Shown here: positions 47,334 to 56,435 of the stretch, one piece after another
Numbering within the stretch: the first letter of the stretch is position 1
Layout: each line of letters begins with the position of its first letter
Origin: Parafrankia irregularis
Lineage (GTDB): Bacteria; Actinomycetota; Actinomycetes; Frankiales; Frankiaceae
Assembly (NCBI RefSeq): GCF_001536285.1
Contig: NZ_FAOZ01000006.1
Coordinates: 124,001 to 188,000 of the forward strand
Direction of reading: 5' to 3'
DNA: 64,000 nt
Notes under the pieces: generated by a model
Databases searched by the model: none
What the model was told of the DNA's origin: nothing
Seen by the model: the letters and a program-made list of their open reading frames with translations, nothing else
Made by a program: the position numbers and the translations under genes

Positions 47334-48381
47334 CGGCGAGCACCCCTTCCACCAGGACGGGACGTCCGTCGAGGTACAGCGTCGCGGCGCGCAGGACGCA
47401 GTCCAGGTGGGCCGCGGCGGCGACGGTCCCGCCGTACGCAATCGAGTTACCGAGGGCTATATGTGCTGTACCCAGCGTCGACTCGGTCTCCATCGCGACG
47501 CCGCACACCCGGCCGTTCGGGTTCAGCCCGACCGACACCTCCGCGAGGTTCGACATCCGCGGGTCGGCGACCCGGTCGATCATGTCGGTGAGCCGGCCGG
47601 CCTCCTCCCCCGCCACGTCGACCAGCTCGCCCGCGCGGAAGGTCAGCGCCACCGGGGACGGCAGCGGCCCGACGCCCATGAACAGCAGGTCGGCGTCGAT
47701 GACGACGACACCGTCGGTGCTGCCCTCGACCGGCGCGGTGCCGGCCTCCACATCCGGCGGCGCCATGTAGGCGCCCGGCTCGCGGGCGATGCCGTGCAGC
47801 GCCCGGCCACCGCGCCCCCGCACGGAGCCGGCGAGGTCGGTCCCGGCCGGGCTGGTGATCCGGTAGGTGTCGGCGCCCGCCCAGGCGGCGGCGAGCACCT
47901 CGACCGTGCGGCGCAGTTCGTCGAAATCGACGTCCAGCGGGCCACCGGCGCGGAACGTGCTGGCCCGCACGGCCGGCATCGCCAGGTAGCGGGTGCCGGC
48001 GCGAGAGGCCTCCTGGCGCGCCGTCGACGACCCGACGAAGGTCGACGTCAGCTCGATCGCCGCGGCGGCCTCGGCGAGCAGCGCCCCGACCGAGCTCGGC
48101 GGCTCGCTGCCCGGCACCTGGTAGCGCGGCACCCGCGCGATCACGCACACGGCGTCGCGTTCCTCGATGCCGGCGGCGAGCGCGGCGACCACCGCCGGGT
48201 CGGTCTCCGCGTCGGTGAGGAGCACGACCTCCTCGCCCCTGTCGACTGCCAGGCAGCGGTCCAGGACGTTCGCGACGGTGGCCGCCGGCACCACGGCCGC
48301 CGCTGCCGCAGCCGAAACGGCAGGCGCTGGCGAGGCGGTGGCCTGGACCGAGGCCGGGGCCGGGGCTGCGGCCGGGGTCAC
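47314..48381 (-). CDS. M29 aminopeptidase/NicX-like metalloenzyme
   Basis: 355 residues. The C-terminal signature VSVGLNPNGRV...LGTAHIALGNS...AHLDCVL carries the Glu, His and His-x-Asp ligands of the M29 family (AmpS, aminopeptidase T). The same scaffold is used by NicX, the Fe(II) 2,5-dihydroxypyridine 5,6-dioxygenase of nicotinate breakdown. Here it is flanked by two Atz/Trz-type amidohydrolases, so a ring-opening or amide-cleaving step fits better than peptide turnover, but this is inference. The first ~45 residues are Ala/Pro-rich. GTG 48381 overlaps the next upstream stop (GTGA). Confidence 0.72.
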   Translation of the reverse strand: MTPAAAPAPASVQATASPAPAVSAAAAAAVVPAATVANVLDRCLAVDRGEEVVLLTDAETDPAVVAALAAGIEERDAVCVIARVPRYQVPGSEPPSSVGALLAEAAAAIELTSTFVGSSTARQEASRAGTRYLAMPAVRASTFRAGGPLDVDFDELRRTVEVLAAAWAGADTYRITSPAGTDLAGSVRGRGGRALHGIAREPGAYMAPPDVEAGTAPVEGSTDGVVVIDADLLFMGVGPLPSPVALTFRAGELVDVAGEEAGRLTDMIDRVADPRMSNLAEVSVGLNPNGRVCGVAMETESTLGTAHIALGNSIAYGGTVAAAAHLDCVLRAATLYLDGRPVLVEGVLADDIAAG

Positions 48382-49775
48382 GCCGCCGCCGACGGGGTGG
48401 GCGGGATCGCGAGCTCGGTGCTGGCGTCCTCGACCCGGGCCAGCACCCGGGCGAACGCCTTGTTCGACTCGCGCAGGATCAGGTCCTCGTCGACCAGCGT
48501 CAGCTCACGGCCGGCCATCACCACCCGGCCGTCGATGATCGTCGTGTCGACGCACGAGCCGTTCGCCGAGTAGACCAGGTGGGAATACAGGTGGGCGACG
48601 TCGTTCGCCCTGCGTGGCGTGAACATCGTGTTGTTGAGGTCCACCAGGATGACGTCGGCCTTGTGCCCGGCGACCAGCTGCCCGGTCTGGTGCCCCAGCG
48701 CCGCCGCGCCGTTGCGGGTGGCCATCCGGACGACGTCCGGTGCCTGGCCGAGGCTGGAGTCGACCCGGCTCGCCCGGTGCATCAGCGAGGCGAACTTCAT
48801 CACCTCGAACATGTCCCGGCTGTTGTTGCACTCGGCCGCGTCGTGACCGAGGCCGACGTTCAGCCCGGCGGCGAGCATCTCCGGCAGCCGGGCGATGCCG
48901 TTGCCGAGCTTCGCGTTCGAGCTCGGGTTGTGCGAGATCTGCGTGTTCGTCTCCCGCATCAGCGCGATCTCGGTGTCCGACAGCCAGACGCAGTGCGCGG
49001 CGATCGTGTCGCGGCCGAGGATCCCCGTCTCGTAGGCGACCTCGGTCGGCCGCAGCCCGAAGCGGGACTTCGAGTTCTCCACCTCGGACAGCGACTCGTT
49101 GAGGTGGATGTGGATGCCGGTGCCCAGCTGGTCGGCGAGCGCCCGGGTGTCGCGCAGCAGCTCCCGGGAGGCGATCGGCAGCCACTCGATCCCGATGTAC
49201 ACCTCGACCCGGCCGTCGGCGGCGCCGTGGCAGGCGGTGTAGGCGCGGTGGTTGTCCTCGAGGGTGTCGAGGTTGTGCTCGGCGTCGGCCACGTCGTTCG
49301 ACAGCACCGCCCGGATGCCGATCTCGGAGGCGGCCTTCGACAGCGCCTCCAGCTGGCGGTACATGTCGTTGACGGTGGTCACCCCGCCCTTGATCGACTC
49401 CGTGTAGCTGGCCAGCGCGGCCCAGTACGCCGCCTCCGGGTCGAGCGCGCGGATGATCGGGTACCAGCAGGTGTCCAGGTACTCCCACAGCGGCAGGTGA
49501 TCGCTGTAGCCCTTCGCGATCGCCGTGTGGTAATGCAGGTCGACGAGGCCGGGCATGACCAGCTTGTCCGTCGCGTCCACTACGGTCACCGGAGCCTCGG
49601 CGCCGCCGCCACTCCCACCCCCGGCCCCACCGCCGGCGGCACCGTCGAACGATCCGGTCGGGCCGACCGCGACGATCCGGTCACCTTCGATGAGGACGTC
49701 GCCGCCGAAGTGGACCGTGTCGGCGTCGTCGAGGGTGAGCACCGTTCCGTTACGGATCAGGATGCGCTCGGACAT
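48378..49775 (-). CDS. Atz/Trz-family amidohydrolase, second copy
   Basis: 465 residues. Metal ligands: GLVDLHYHTA (HxH), TGIHIHLNES, IAAHCVWLSD and the Asp in VGLGHDAAECNN. A Gly/Ala loop interrupts the N-terminal domain near residue 55. It resembles hydroxydechloroatrazine or adenosine-type deaminases and is clearly distinct from the copy at 45.8 kb. ATG 49775 has AGGTGG 8 bases upstream. It overlaps the M29/NicX-like gene by 4 bases and starts 44 bases after the GntR gene, so it probably belongs to the same transcript. Confidence 0.88.
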   Translation of the reverse strand: MSERILIRNGTVLTLDDADTVHFGGDVLIEGDRIVAVGPTGSFDGAAGGGAGGGSGGGAEAPVTVVDATDKLVMPGLVDLHYHTAIAKGYSDHLPLWEYLDTCWYPIIRALDPEAAYWAALASYTESIKGGVTTVNDMYRQLEALSKAASEIGIRAVLSNDVADAEHNLDTLEDNHRAYTACHGAADGRVEVYIGIEWLPIASRELLRDTRALADQLGTGIHIHLNESLSEVENSKSRFGLRPTEVAYETGILGRDTIAAHCVWLSDTEIALMRETNTQISHNPSSNAKLGNGIARLPEMLAAGLNVGLGHDAAECNNSRDMFEVMKFASLMHRASRVDSSLGQAPDVVRMATRNGAAALGHQTGQLVAGHKADVILVDLNNTMFTPRRANDVAHLYSHLVYSANGSCVDTTIIDGRVVMAGRELTLVDEDLILRESNKAFARVLARVEDASTELAIPPTPSAAA

Positions 49776-49818
49776 CGGTTTGACCACCTGCTCCCTGCGT
49801 CGTGGAATCGATCAGCTG

Positions 49819-50541
49819 TCACGTGCCGGTTCGCGGGGCCGCCCGCGCGGTCCGCACGCCCGGGTCATCCGGGTCGAAGGCGGCGAGCTGGTCGGCCATC
49901 ACGCTGGTGACGTGCTCCCGCATGAGGCGCTCGGCGTCTCCCGGGTCACGGCGCACGATCGCCTCGTGGATCGCGCTGTGCTGGCGGACGGAGACCTCCA
50001 GCCGCCCGGGGATCGCCACGGTGAGGTTGCCGATCCGAACCAGATGATCACCGAGGTTCTCGATCATCTCGCGGATCCGCCGGTTGCGGGTCTGCCCGTA
50101 GATGACCCGGTCGAACGCCTCCAGCAGCTCGGGCAGCCCGTCCAGCTCACCCGCCGCCCAGGCCCGCTCACTGCCGCGGACCACCTTGGTCAGCTCGGCG
50201 AGGTCGGCGGCGCTGATGTGCACCGCGGCCTCCCTCGCGCAGGCGCCCTCCAGCAGCTCCCGCAGCTCGTAGATCTCCTTGAGGTCGTCCCGGTCGTAGC
50301 CGCAGACCACGGCGCCCTTGTAGGGCACGATCTCGACGAGCCGCTCCCGCTGCAGCCGCACCAGCGCCTCACGCAGCGGGGTCTTGCTCACCCCGAGCCG
50401 GCCGGCGAGCTCCGCCTCCCGCATCGGGTAGCCCGGCGGCAGCCGCAGGTCGACGATCTCCTGCTTCAGGCGCAGGTAGACGACGTCCTTGAGCTGCCGG
50501 TGCGGGGTCTCGTCGGCCGGCTGGGCCGAACGCTCAGCCAT
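49819..50541 (-). CDS. GntR-family regulator with FCD ligand domain
   Basis: 240 residues. N-terminal winged helix: YLRLKQEIVDLRLPPGYPM, LAGRLGVSKTPLREALVRLQ, LVEIVPYKGAVV. C-terminal FCD helical domain (YELRELLEGACAREAA, then the metal-ligand-like pattern EAFDRVIY, SVRQHSAIHEAIVRRD, LMREHV). FCD proteins bind carboxylates, often with a metal ion, and release DNA when the substrate appears. It sits in the middle of the catabolic cluster and is the best candidate to bind the palindromes at 44453, 60471 and 60610. Confidence 0.92.
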   Translation of the reverse strand: MAERSAQPADETPHRQLKDVVYLRLKQEIVDLRLPPGYPMREAELAGRLGVSKTPLREALVRLQRERLVEIVPYKGAVVCGYDRDDLKEIYELRELLEGACAREAAVHISAADLAELTKVVRGSERAWAAGELDGLPELLEAFDRVIYGQTRNRRIREMIENLGDHLVRIGNLTVAIPGRLEVSVRQHSAIHEAIVRRDPGDAERLMREHVTSVMADQLAAFDPDDPGVRTARAAPRTGT

Positions 50542-50710
50542 GACGCTCGCCTGCCCGGCGGCGCGGCCGCTGGCGCGCCGCCCGTTCCCTCTCTGACCTG
50601 GACAAAGACTTTCCTTCCACGACCGCACGATGGCGCGTGCGGTGACCGACCCGTACGACATCGGTCATGATGCCGTCACCGTCCTGGTACGCCGGTTTCG
50701 CTCGTCGTCA

Positions 50711-51724
50711 TCAACGCGCCAGCGCCTCCGCCCGGACGCCGAAGGCCGTGTCGAACGCCTCCCGGAACCGGGCGACGGTGCCCATCCGGTCGGCACCGAG
50801 CGGGAAGACGTTGACCGAGTCGACGCCGGCCGCGGCCAGCTCACGCAGCTGGGCGACGGTCCGTTCCTGGTTGCCGGACAGCGCCATCCGCCGGACGAAC
50901 TCGTCCGGCAGCAGTTCGGCCGCGGCGCCGGCCTCCTGGAACTCCCCGCCCGTGTAGCGCCGGCGGACCTCGTCGATCAGCGCCCGGTCCAGCCCGGCGA
51001 GCTCGCAGTACACCGGCGCCGTCTGCGGGAACCACGCGGCGATGCTGCGGGCGGCGGCGAGCGCCGCCTGCTCGTCCTCGTCGATCCGGCCGTAGGCGAA
51101 CACGGCCACGTGCGGACGCGCCGAGCGGCCCGCCGCCTCGACGCCGCGGTCGATGTGCTCCAGCGCGAACCGGATCCCGTCGGTGTGCAGGCCGGCGAGC
51201 AGGATCACCCCGTCGGCCACCCGGCCGGCCAGCTCCAGGGTCTTCGGCCCGCTCGCGGAGATGAACACCGGAATGTCGGACCGGGCCCCGAACCGCAGGT
51301 GGGCGTCGTGCAGCTCGAACCCCGCCGAGGTCTGGTCGACGTCCCCGCCGCGCAGCAGCGCGCGGATCGCGACGATCGAGTCCTCCAGGACGGCGAGCTT
51401 CGCGGGGCGCATCCCGAACGCCTCCAGCGGCCGGTCGCCGGCGCCGATGCCCAGGATGAAGCGCCCCTGCGCGATCTCGTCGACGGTCGCCGCCGCCACC
51501 GCGGTGATCCCCGGATGCCGGGTCAGCGGGTTCGTCACGGCCGTGCCGAGCAGCAGTTGGCTGCTCGCCCGCGCGGCCAGGGTGAGGTAGGCGTACGGGT
51601 TGCGGCTGTGCAGCGAGGAGTCCGTCAGCCACAGGTGGTCGAAACCGGAGCGCTCGACCTCGGCGACGTACGACTCGAAGACGGCAGGGGTGTCGACTCC
51701 CTGCAGCACCACTCCGCTACGCAT
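50711..51724 (-). CDS. Luciferase-like, probably F420-dependent oxidoreductase
   Basis: 337 residues with the LLM TIM-barrel pattern: GFDHLWLTDSSLHSRNPY, LLLGTAVTNPLTRHPGITA, GRFILGIGAGDRP, ALLRGG and PVFISASGPKTLELAGRVAD. The MER-like features (TDSSL-x-R-N-PY, GAGDRP) favour F420 over FMN as the cofactor; sequence alone does not prove this. ATG 51724 has AGGAG 8 bases upstream and overlaps the M20 gene by 8 bases. Likely reduces or oxidises a pathway intermediate. Confidence 0.88.
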   Translation of the reverse strand: MRSGVVLQGVDTPAVFESYVAEVERSGFDHLWLTDSSLHSRNPYAYLTLAARASSQLLLGTAVTNPLTRHPGITAVAAATVDEIAQGRFILGIGAGDRPLEAFGMRPAKLAVLEDSIVAIRALLRGGDVDQTSAGFELHDAHLRFGARSDIPVFISASGPKTLELAGRVADGVILLAGLHTDGIRFALEHIDRGVEAAGRSARPHVAVFAYGRIDEDEQAALAAARSIAAWFPQTAPVYCELAGLDRALIDEVRRRYTGGEFQEAGAAAELLPDEFVRRMALSGNQERTVAQLRELAAAGVDSVNVFPLGADRMGTVARFREAFDTAFGVRAEALAR

Positions 51725-53060
51725 CCCACTTGCTCCTGTCGGTCCGCGCGGCCTGCGCCGCGATGTCAGCCAGAGCGGCGGCTGGCGCCGCGGTGTCAGC
51801 CAGAGCGGCGGCCTGCGCCGCGGTGTCAGCCAGCGCGGCGAGGCCGTCCGCCACCTGTGCCAGGTCGATCCATTCGTCGATCGTGTGCTCGCGCTCGCCG
51901 TGGGTGATCCCGATGGTGATCGCCGGGATGCCGGCGGCGTAGGCGGCGTTCGCGTCGGTGCTGGCGGCATGTGTCCGGGCCGCCAGCCCGCGGCGGGCCA
52001 GCGCGGCGAAGGCGGCGGAGGCCAGCGGGTGTTCGGCCGGGATCCCGCCGGCCGGCCGGCGGCCGATCTCCCTGGCCTCGGCGGCCAGCTCCGCGCCCTG
52101 TTCCTCGATGACCAGCTCCTCGATGACCAGCCGGGCCTCCCGTTCCAGCCAGGCGAGTCCGGCGGCGGTGTCGGCGCGCAGGTCGACCTCGAAACGGCAG
52201 CTGGCCGCCCGGATGTTGATCGCCTCCCCGCCGGAGATCCGCCCGACGTTCACCGCGATCCGCCCAGCCACGCCGGCGCCTTCGGCGGCCTGCGGCGCGG
52301 CCAGGGCGGCGAGCCGGGAAACCATTCCCGCGGCCGCGTGCACGGCGCTCGGTGTCGCGGACCGCTCCCACGCGTGCCCGCCCGGTCCGGTCACCGTCAC
52401 CGCGAACCGGACCGAGCCGACTCCGGTCACGGTCACCCGGCCCAGATAGTTGCCCTCGACGGCGATCACCGCTCCGACCGGCACCGGCGGATCCGCGAGC
52501 GCCGCGGTGATGCCGGCCAGGTTGCCGACGCCCTCCTCCCCCACGGTCGCGAGCACCCACACCGGACGGGCCTGCCCGGCGCCCACCAGCTCGGCTTCGA
52601 GCAGCCGGGGCAGCTCGGCGAGCGCGGCGACGGCGATCGTGTCGTCACCGACACCGGGGCCGACCAGCCGCCCGTCGTGGCGGCGGGCACCGTGCTCGAC
52701 GTCCGGGCCGAACACCGTGTCCAGGTGGGCGGCGACCAGCACCGCCGGGCCCACGCCACGGCGGGCCAGCCCCCACACGTTGCCGGTCGGGTCGATGCGC
52801 ACCTCGGCGAGGCCGTCCGCCCGCCACCAGTCGGCGACGACCGCCGCCCGCGCGGCCTCGCCGAACGGCGGGGCCGGCAGCAGGCACAGCCGCTCCGTCC
52901 GCACGATCACCCGCTCGGCGGCACCGGCCAGCGGGCCGGGCGCACCCGCCGGCAGCTCGGGCACACCGGCGGGCTCCTCGCGCACACCGGCGGGCTGTTC
53001 CGTCGTGCCACCCCCGCCCCCGGGCCCGAGCGCGGCGGCTCCGATGCCATGGGCACTCAC
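51717..53060 (-). CDS. M20-family metallohydrolase
   Basis: 447 residues. Di-metal site complete: LVAAHLDTVFG (HxD), GVGDDTIAVAAL, TVGEEGVGNL (catalytic Glu-Glu), VEGNYLGRV and the late His in EREHTIDEWID. The inserted dimerisation domain follows FAVTVTGPGGHAWE. Relatives cut C-terminal amides, carbamoyl or acyl groups from amino acids. A Gly/Pro/Glu-rich N-terminal 50 residues and an Ala-Leu-Ala-Asp-Thr C-terminal repeat flank the fold. GTG 53060 overlaps the CoA-transferase stop (GTGA). Confidence 0.88.
   Translation of the reverse strand: MSAHGIGAAALGPGGGGGTTEQPAGVREEPAGVPELPAGAPGPLAGAAERVIVRTERLCLLPAPPFGEAARAAVVADWWRADGLAEVRIDPTGNVWGLARRGVGPAVLVAAHLDTVFGPDVEHGARRHDGRLVGPGVGDDTIAVAALAELPRLLEAELVGAGQARPVWVLATVGEEGVGNLAGITAALADPPVPVGAVIAVEGNYLGRVTVTGVGSVRFAVTVTGPGGHAWERSATPSAVHAAAGMVSRLAALAAPQAAEGAGVAGRIAVNVGRISGGEAINIRAASCRFEVDLRADTAAGLAWLEREARLVIEELVIEEQGAELAAEAREIGRRPAGGIPAEHPLASAAFAALARRGLAARTHAASTDANAAYAAGIPAITIGITHGEREHTIDEWIDLAQVADGLAALADTAAQAAALADTAAPAAALADIAAQAARTDRSKWDA
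51751..51840. repeat. Three 30-base tandem repeats at the 3' end of the M20 gene
   Basis: Three head-to-tail 30-base units starting at 51751, 51781 and 51811; the core CGCCGCG(A/G)TGTCAGCCAG is shared. They code the Ala/Leu/Asp/Thr-rich C-terminal repeat of the M20 protein. Confidence 0.9.
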
Positions 53061-54346
53061 CTGCCACCCCCGGCGGCGCTGGTCGTGCCGGTCGTCCCGG
53101 CCTGGATCGAGGCGTCGTGGATCGTGCCGGCGGCGTGCAGCTCGTCGATCTCGGGGTCGCTCAGCCCCGCCTCGCGCAGCACCGCGCGGGTGTGCTGGCC
53201 GAGGTCAGGCGCACCGGAGGGGAAGGGCAACGGCCCGGGGGCCCGCACCGGCACCGTCACCGCCCGGTAGGGCGAGCCGTCACCGGCACCGACCGTCGCC
53301 ACCGCGCCGATCGCCGCCGCCTGCGCCGAGGTCAGTGCCTCACCGACGTCGCGGACCAGGCCGGCCGGTACCCCGGCGGCCTCCAGCCGCGCCACCCAGG
53401 CGGGCGCGTCATCCGCGGCGAGCGCCTGCTCGATGCGGGCGGTGAGCGCGTCCCGGTTGCGGACCCGGTCGGCGTTGGTGGCGAACGCCGGATCGTCGAC
53501 GGCCTCGGGTACGCCGATCGTCGAGCACAGCCGCCGCCACAGCCCCTCGTTGCCCGCGCCGGCGAGGACCAGCTCGCCGGTACGGGCGCGGAACGCGCCG
53601 TAGGGTGCGAAGGCCGGCGAGTGGGTGCCCAGCCGGGAGGGGATCTCCCCCGCCGCGAAGAACGCCGAGGCCGGGGTGGTCAGGCCCGCGAGCGCGAACT
53701 CCAGCAGGGACGACGACACATGCCCGCCGAGGCCGGTCTCGGCCCGCCGCAGCAGGCCGGCCAGGATCCCGGTGACGCAGCAGATACCGGCGCCGACGTC
53801 GAGCAGCGGCGCGCCGACCTTCACCGGTCCCGATCCGGCCGTCCCGGTGACGCTCATCAGGCCGGCCTCGGCCTGCAGGATCAGGTCGAAGCCACCGCGG
53901 GCGGCGTCCGGGCCGGTCTGCCCGTAGCCGGACACCGATCCGTAGACGATCCGCGGGTGCCGGGCGAGCACCGCCGCGGCGTCCAGGCCGTACCGGGCGA
54001 GCGCGCCCGGCCGGGCGTTCTCGACGACCACGTCCGCGCCGGCGAGCAGCCGTTCCAGCGCCGCCTGCCCGGACGGCGCGCGCAGGTCGAGGGCGAGGCT
54101 GCGCTTGCCGTTGTTCAGGGAGAGGAAGAGCGCGGAGCGGTCGGCCACGGTGGCGGTCGCCTGGGCGCGGTAGGAGTCGCCACCGTCCGGTGGCTCGATC
54201 TTGACGACGTCCGCGCCGAGCGCGGCGAGCATCATCGTGGTGTAGGCGCCGGAGACGAACCGGGTGAGGTCGACGACCCGGACCCCGGCGAGCGGCGGCA
54301 CACCGCCGCCCAGCAGACCGCCATCCGGAACACCGCCGTTCACCAT
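53057..54346 (-). CDS. CaiB/BaiF class III CoA-transferase
   Basis: 429 residues. Recognised by VRVVDLTRFVSGAYTTMMLA, ALGADVVKIEPPDGGDSYR, SLNNGKRSLALDL, VENARPGALARYGLD and RGGFDLILQAEAGLM, which carries the Asp that forms the acyl-enzyme intermediate. The enzyme moves CoA from one carboxylic acid to another, here probably activating the substrate of the adjacent mutase. It overlaps the mutase large subunit by 7 bases. Residues 1-18 are a Gly-rich extension. Confidence 0.93.
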   Translation of the reverse strand: MVNGGVPDGGLLGGGVPPLAGVRVVDLTRFVSGAYTTMMLAALGADVVKIEPPDGGDSYRAQATATVADRSALFLSLNNGKRSLALDLRAPSGQAALERLLAGADVVVENARPGALARYGLDAAAVLARHPRIVYGSVSGYGQTGPDAARGGFDLILQAEAGLMSVTGTAGSGPVKVGAPLLDVGAGICCVTGILAGLLRRAETGLGGHVSSSLLEFALAGLTTPASAFFAAGEIPSRLGTHSPAFAPYGAFRARTGELVLAGAGNEGLWRRLCSTIGVPEAVDDPAFATNADRVRNRDALTARIEQALAADDAPAWVARLEAAGVPAGLVRDVGEALTSAQAAAIGAVATVGAGDGSPYRAVTVPVRAPGPLPFPSGAPDLGQHTRAVLREAGLSDPEIDELHAAGTIHDASIQAGTTGTTSAAGGGR

Positions 54347-55962
54347 GGCGCCGGCTCCCGGTACTCGCCGAACTCGGCCCGCATCAGGGCGTTGATCTCG
54401 CCGATCGTCGCGCCGGCCCGGGCGCAGTCCAGCAGCGCGGGCATCACGTTCGCGTCAGAGCTCAGCACCTTCGCCAGGTCCGCCAGGGCCGCCGCCGCGG
54501 CGGCGCCGTCGCGGGTGCGCAGGTGCTCGCGCAGCCGGTGGCGGGCGCGTTCCTGGGCGGACGGGTCCGGCTCGAACAGCCGCGGATCGGCGTCGGTGTC
54601 CGCGTCGTCGGTGTACCGGTTCACGCCGACCTTGACCCGGGTGCCGTCCACCAGCTCGCGTTCGGTGCGGTAGGCGGTCTTCGCGACCCAGCGCTGCGGG
54701 ATGCCCTCGGCCAGCATCGCCACCATGCCGCCGCCGGAGTCGATCCGCTCGATCAGGGCGAAGGCGCGCTCTTCGAGCTCGTCGGTGAGCGACTCGACGT
54801 AGTAGGAGCCGGCGAGTGGGTCGACGGTGCGGGTCACCCCGGACTCGTGCGCGACGATCTGCTGGGTGCGCAGGGCGAGGCGCACCGACTCCTCGCTGGG
54901 GATCTCCAGCGCCTCGTCCCAGCCCATCACGTGCACCGACTGTGCACCGCCGAGCACCGCCGCCAGGCAGGAGATCGTCGAGCGGACCACGTTGTTCAGC
55001 GGCTGCTGGGCGGTGAGGACCGTGCCGGAGCAGCCGGAGAAGAACCGCATCCGGGACGACTCGGGACGGGTCGCGCCGAACCGTTCGGTGGCGATCCGGT
55101 GCCACATCCGCCGCGCCGCCCGGACCTTCGCCACCTCCTCGAACAGGTCGAGGGTGGCGGAGAAGTGGAAGGACAGCCGCCCGGCGAAGCGGTCGAACGG
55201 CAGGCCGCGGCGGGTGATCTCCTCGGCGTAGGCGATCGCGGAGGCGAGCGCCAGGCCCAGCTCCTGCACCGCGTCGCTGCCGGCCTCCCGGACGTGGTAG
55301 CCGGTGATGGAGACCGGATTGAACCGGGGCAGATGCTCGGCGGCGAAGGCGACGACGTCACCGACGAGCCGCAGCGACGCCGCCGGCGGATAGATGTAGG
55401 TCTTGCGGGCGAGGAACTCCTTGAGCAGGTCGTTCTGCGTCGTGCCGGCGACCCGGTCGAACGCCACGCCCTGGCGTTCCGCCGCGACCAGGAAGAACGC
55501 GAGGATGACCGGGGCGGTCGCGTTGATCGTGTGGTTCACCGAGAGCTCGCCCAGCGGCAGCCCGTCGAACAGCCGCACCATGTCCTCGGCGGTGTCGATG
55601 GCGACCCCCACCCGGCCCACCTCGGCCTCGGCCATCGGGTCCGTCGAGTCGTAGCCGAGCTGGGTGGGCAGGTCGAAGGCGACCGACAGCGCGGTCTGGC
55701 CCTGGGAGAGCAGATAGCGGTAGCGGGCGTTGGCGTCCTCGGCCGACCCGAAGCCGGCGTACTGACGCATCGTCCACAGCTTTTCCCGGTACATCGTCGG
55801 GTACGGGCCGCGGGTGTACGGGGCGCCGCCGGGCGGGCCGAGCCGTTCGGCCAGGCCCGGGGCGAGGTCGTCCTGCCCGTAGACCAGGTGGACGGGAACG
55901 CCGGAGTCGGTGCGGGCGGGCAGCACTCCCGCCGGTTCGCGATCGGGCCGCGACGCGGTCAT
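54340..55962 (-). CDS. B12-dependent acyl-CoA mutase, large subunit
   Basis: 540 residues, the size of stand-alone large subunits (isobutyryl-CoA or 2-hydroxyacyl-CoA mutase type); there is no C-terminal B12 domain, unlike methylmalonyl-CoA mutase MutB. The substrate barrel is clear: RGPYPTMYREKLWTMRQYAG, LSVAFDLPTQLGYDST, NHTINATAPVILAFF, ITGYHVREAGSDAVQELG and RTQQIVAHESGVTRTVDPLA. Its carbon-skeleton substrate (methylmalonyl, isobutyryl, hydroxyisobutyryl) depends on a few barrel residues I cannot assign by eye. ATG 55962 overlaps the small-subunit stop (ATGA). Confidence 0.9.
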   Translation of the reverse strand: MTASRPDREPAGVLPARTDSGVPVHLVYGQDDLAPGLAERLGPPGGAPYTRGPYPTMYREKLWTMRQYAGFGSAEDANARYRYLLSQGQTALSVAFDLPTQLGYDSTDPMAEAEVGRVGVAIDTAEDMVRLFDGLPLGELSVNHTINATAPVILAFFLVAAERQGVAFDRVAGTTQNDLLKEFLARKTYIYPPAASLRLVGDVVAFAAEHLPRFNPVSITGYHVREAGSDAVQELGLALASAIAYAEEITRRGLPFDRFAGRLSFHFSATLDLFEEVAKVRAARRMWHRIATERFGATRPESSRMRFFSGCSGTVLTAQQPLNNVVRSTISCLAAVLGGAQSVHVMGWDEALEIPSEESVRLALRTQQIVAHESGVTRTVDPLAGSYYVESLTDELEERAFALIERIDSGGGMVAMLAEGIPQRWVAKTAYRTERELVDGTRVKVGVNRYTDDADTDADPRLFEPDPSAQERARHRLREHLRTRDGAAAAAALADLAKVLSSDANVMPALLDCARAGATIGEINALMRAEFGEYREPAPW

Positions 55963-56435
55963 CCGGCCACCGCCTCCCGGGTCGCCGCGGCGAGCTCCCC
56001 GGTCGTCGTGGCGAGCCCGAGGACCGTCGCCACAACCTCCGGCAGTGGGGTACCGACACCGTGGACCGCCGCGACGCCCAGCTCGCGCAGGGTCGCCGCG
56101 TCCGTCGCGCCGATGGTGCCGCCGACCGTCACGGGGATGTCGGTGAGCCCGGCGGCGTCCCGTTCGGCGAGCAGCGCCCGGGTCAGCGCGAGGTGCGCGC
56201 CGGAGAGCACCGAGATGCCGATGACGTCCACGTCCTCGTCCCGTGCCGCGGCGACGATCTCGGCGACGGAGCGGCGCAGCCCCAGGTAGATCACCTCGGC
56301 GCCGGCGTCGCGCAGCGCCATGCCGATCACCTTGATGCCCCGGTCGTGGCCGTCGAGGCCGGGCTTGGCGAGCAGTACCCGCGCCGGCCGGCCGCCGGGC
56401 ACCTTCCCGGCCGCGCTCACGCCGACTGCACTCAC
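55959..56435 (-). CDS. B12-binding small subunit of the acyl-CoA mutase
   Basis: 158 residues. The cobalamin site KPGLDGHDRGIKVIG contains the DxHxxG motif whose His replaces the lower ligand of B12; SVLSGAHL and VTVGGTIGA complete the binding loops. Separate small subunits of this size are typical of IcmB and HcmB. GTG 56435 overlaps the M20 stop by 4 bases. With the large subunit it should form the radical mutase. No MeaB-type G-protein chaperone gene is in the window. Confidence 0.93.
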   Translation of the reverse strand: MSAVGVSAAGKVPGGRPARVLLAKPGLDGHDRGIKVIGMALRDAGAEVIYLGLRRSVAEIVAAARDEDVDVIGISVLSGAHLALTRALLAERDAAGLTDIPVTVGGTIGATDAATLRELGVAAVHGVGTPLPEVVATVLGLATTTGELAAATREAVAG

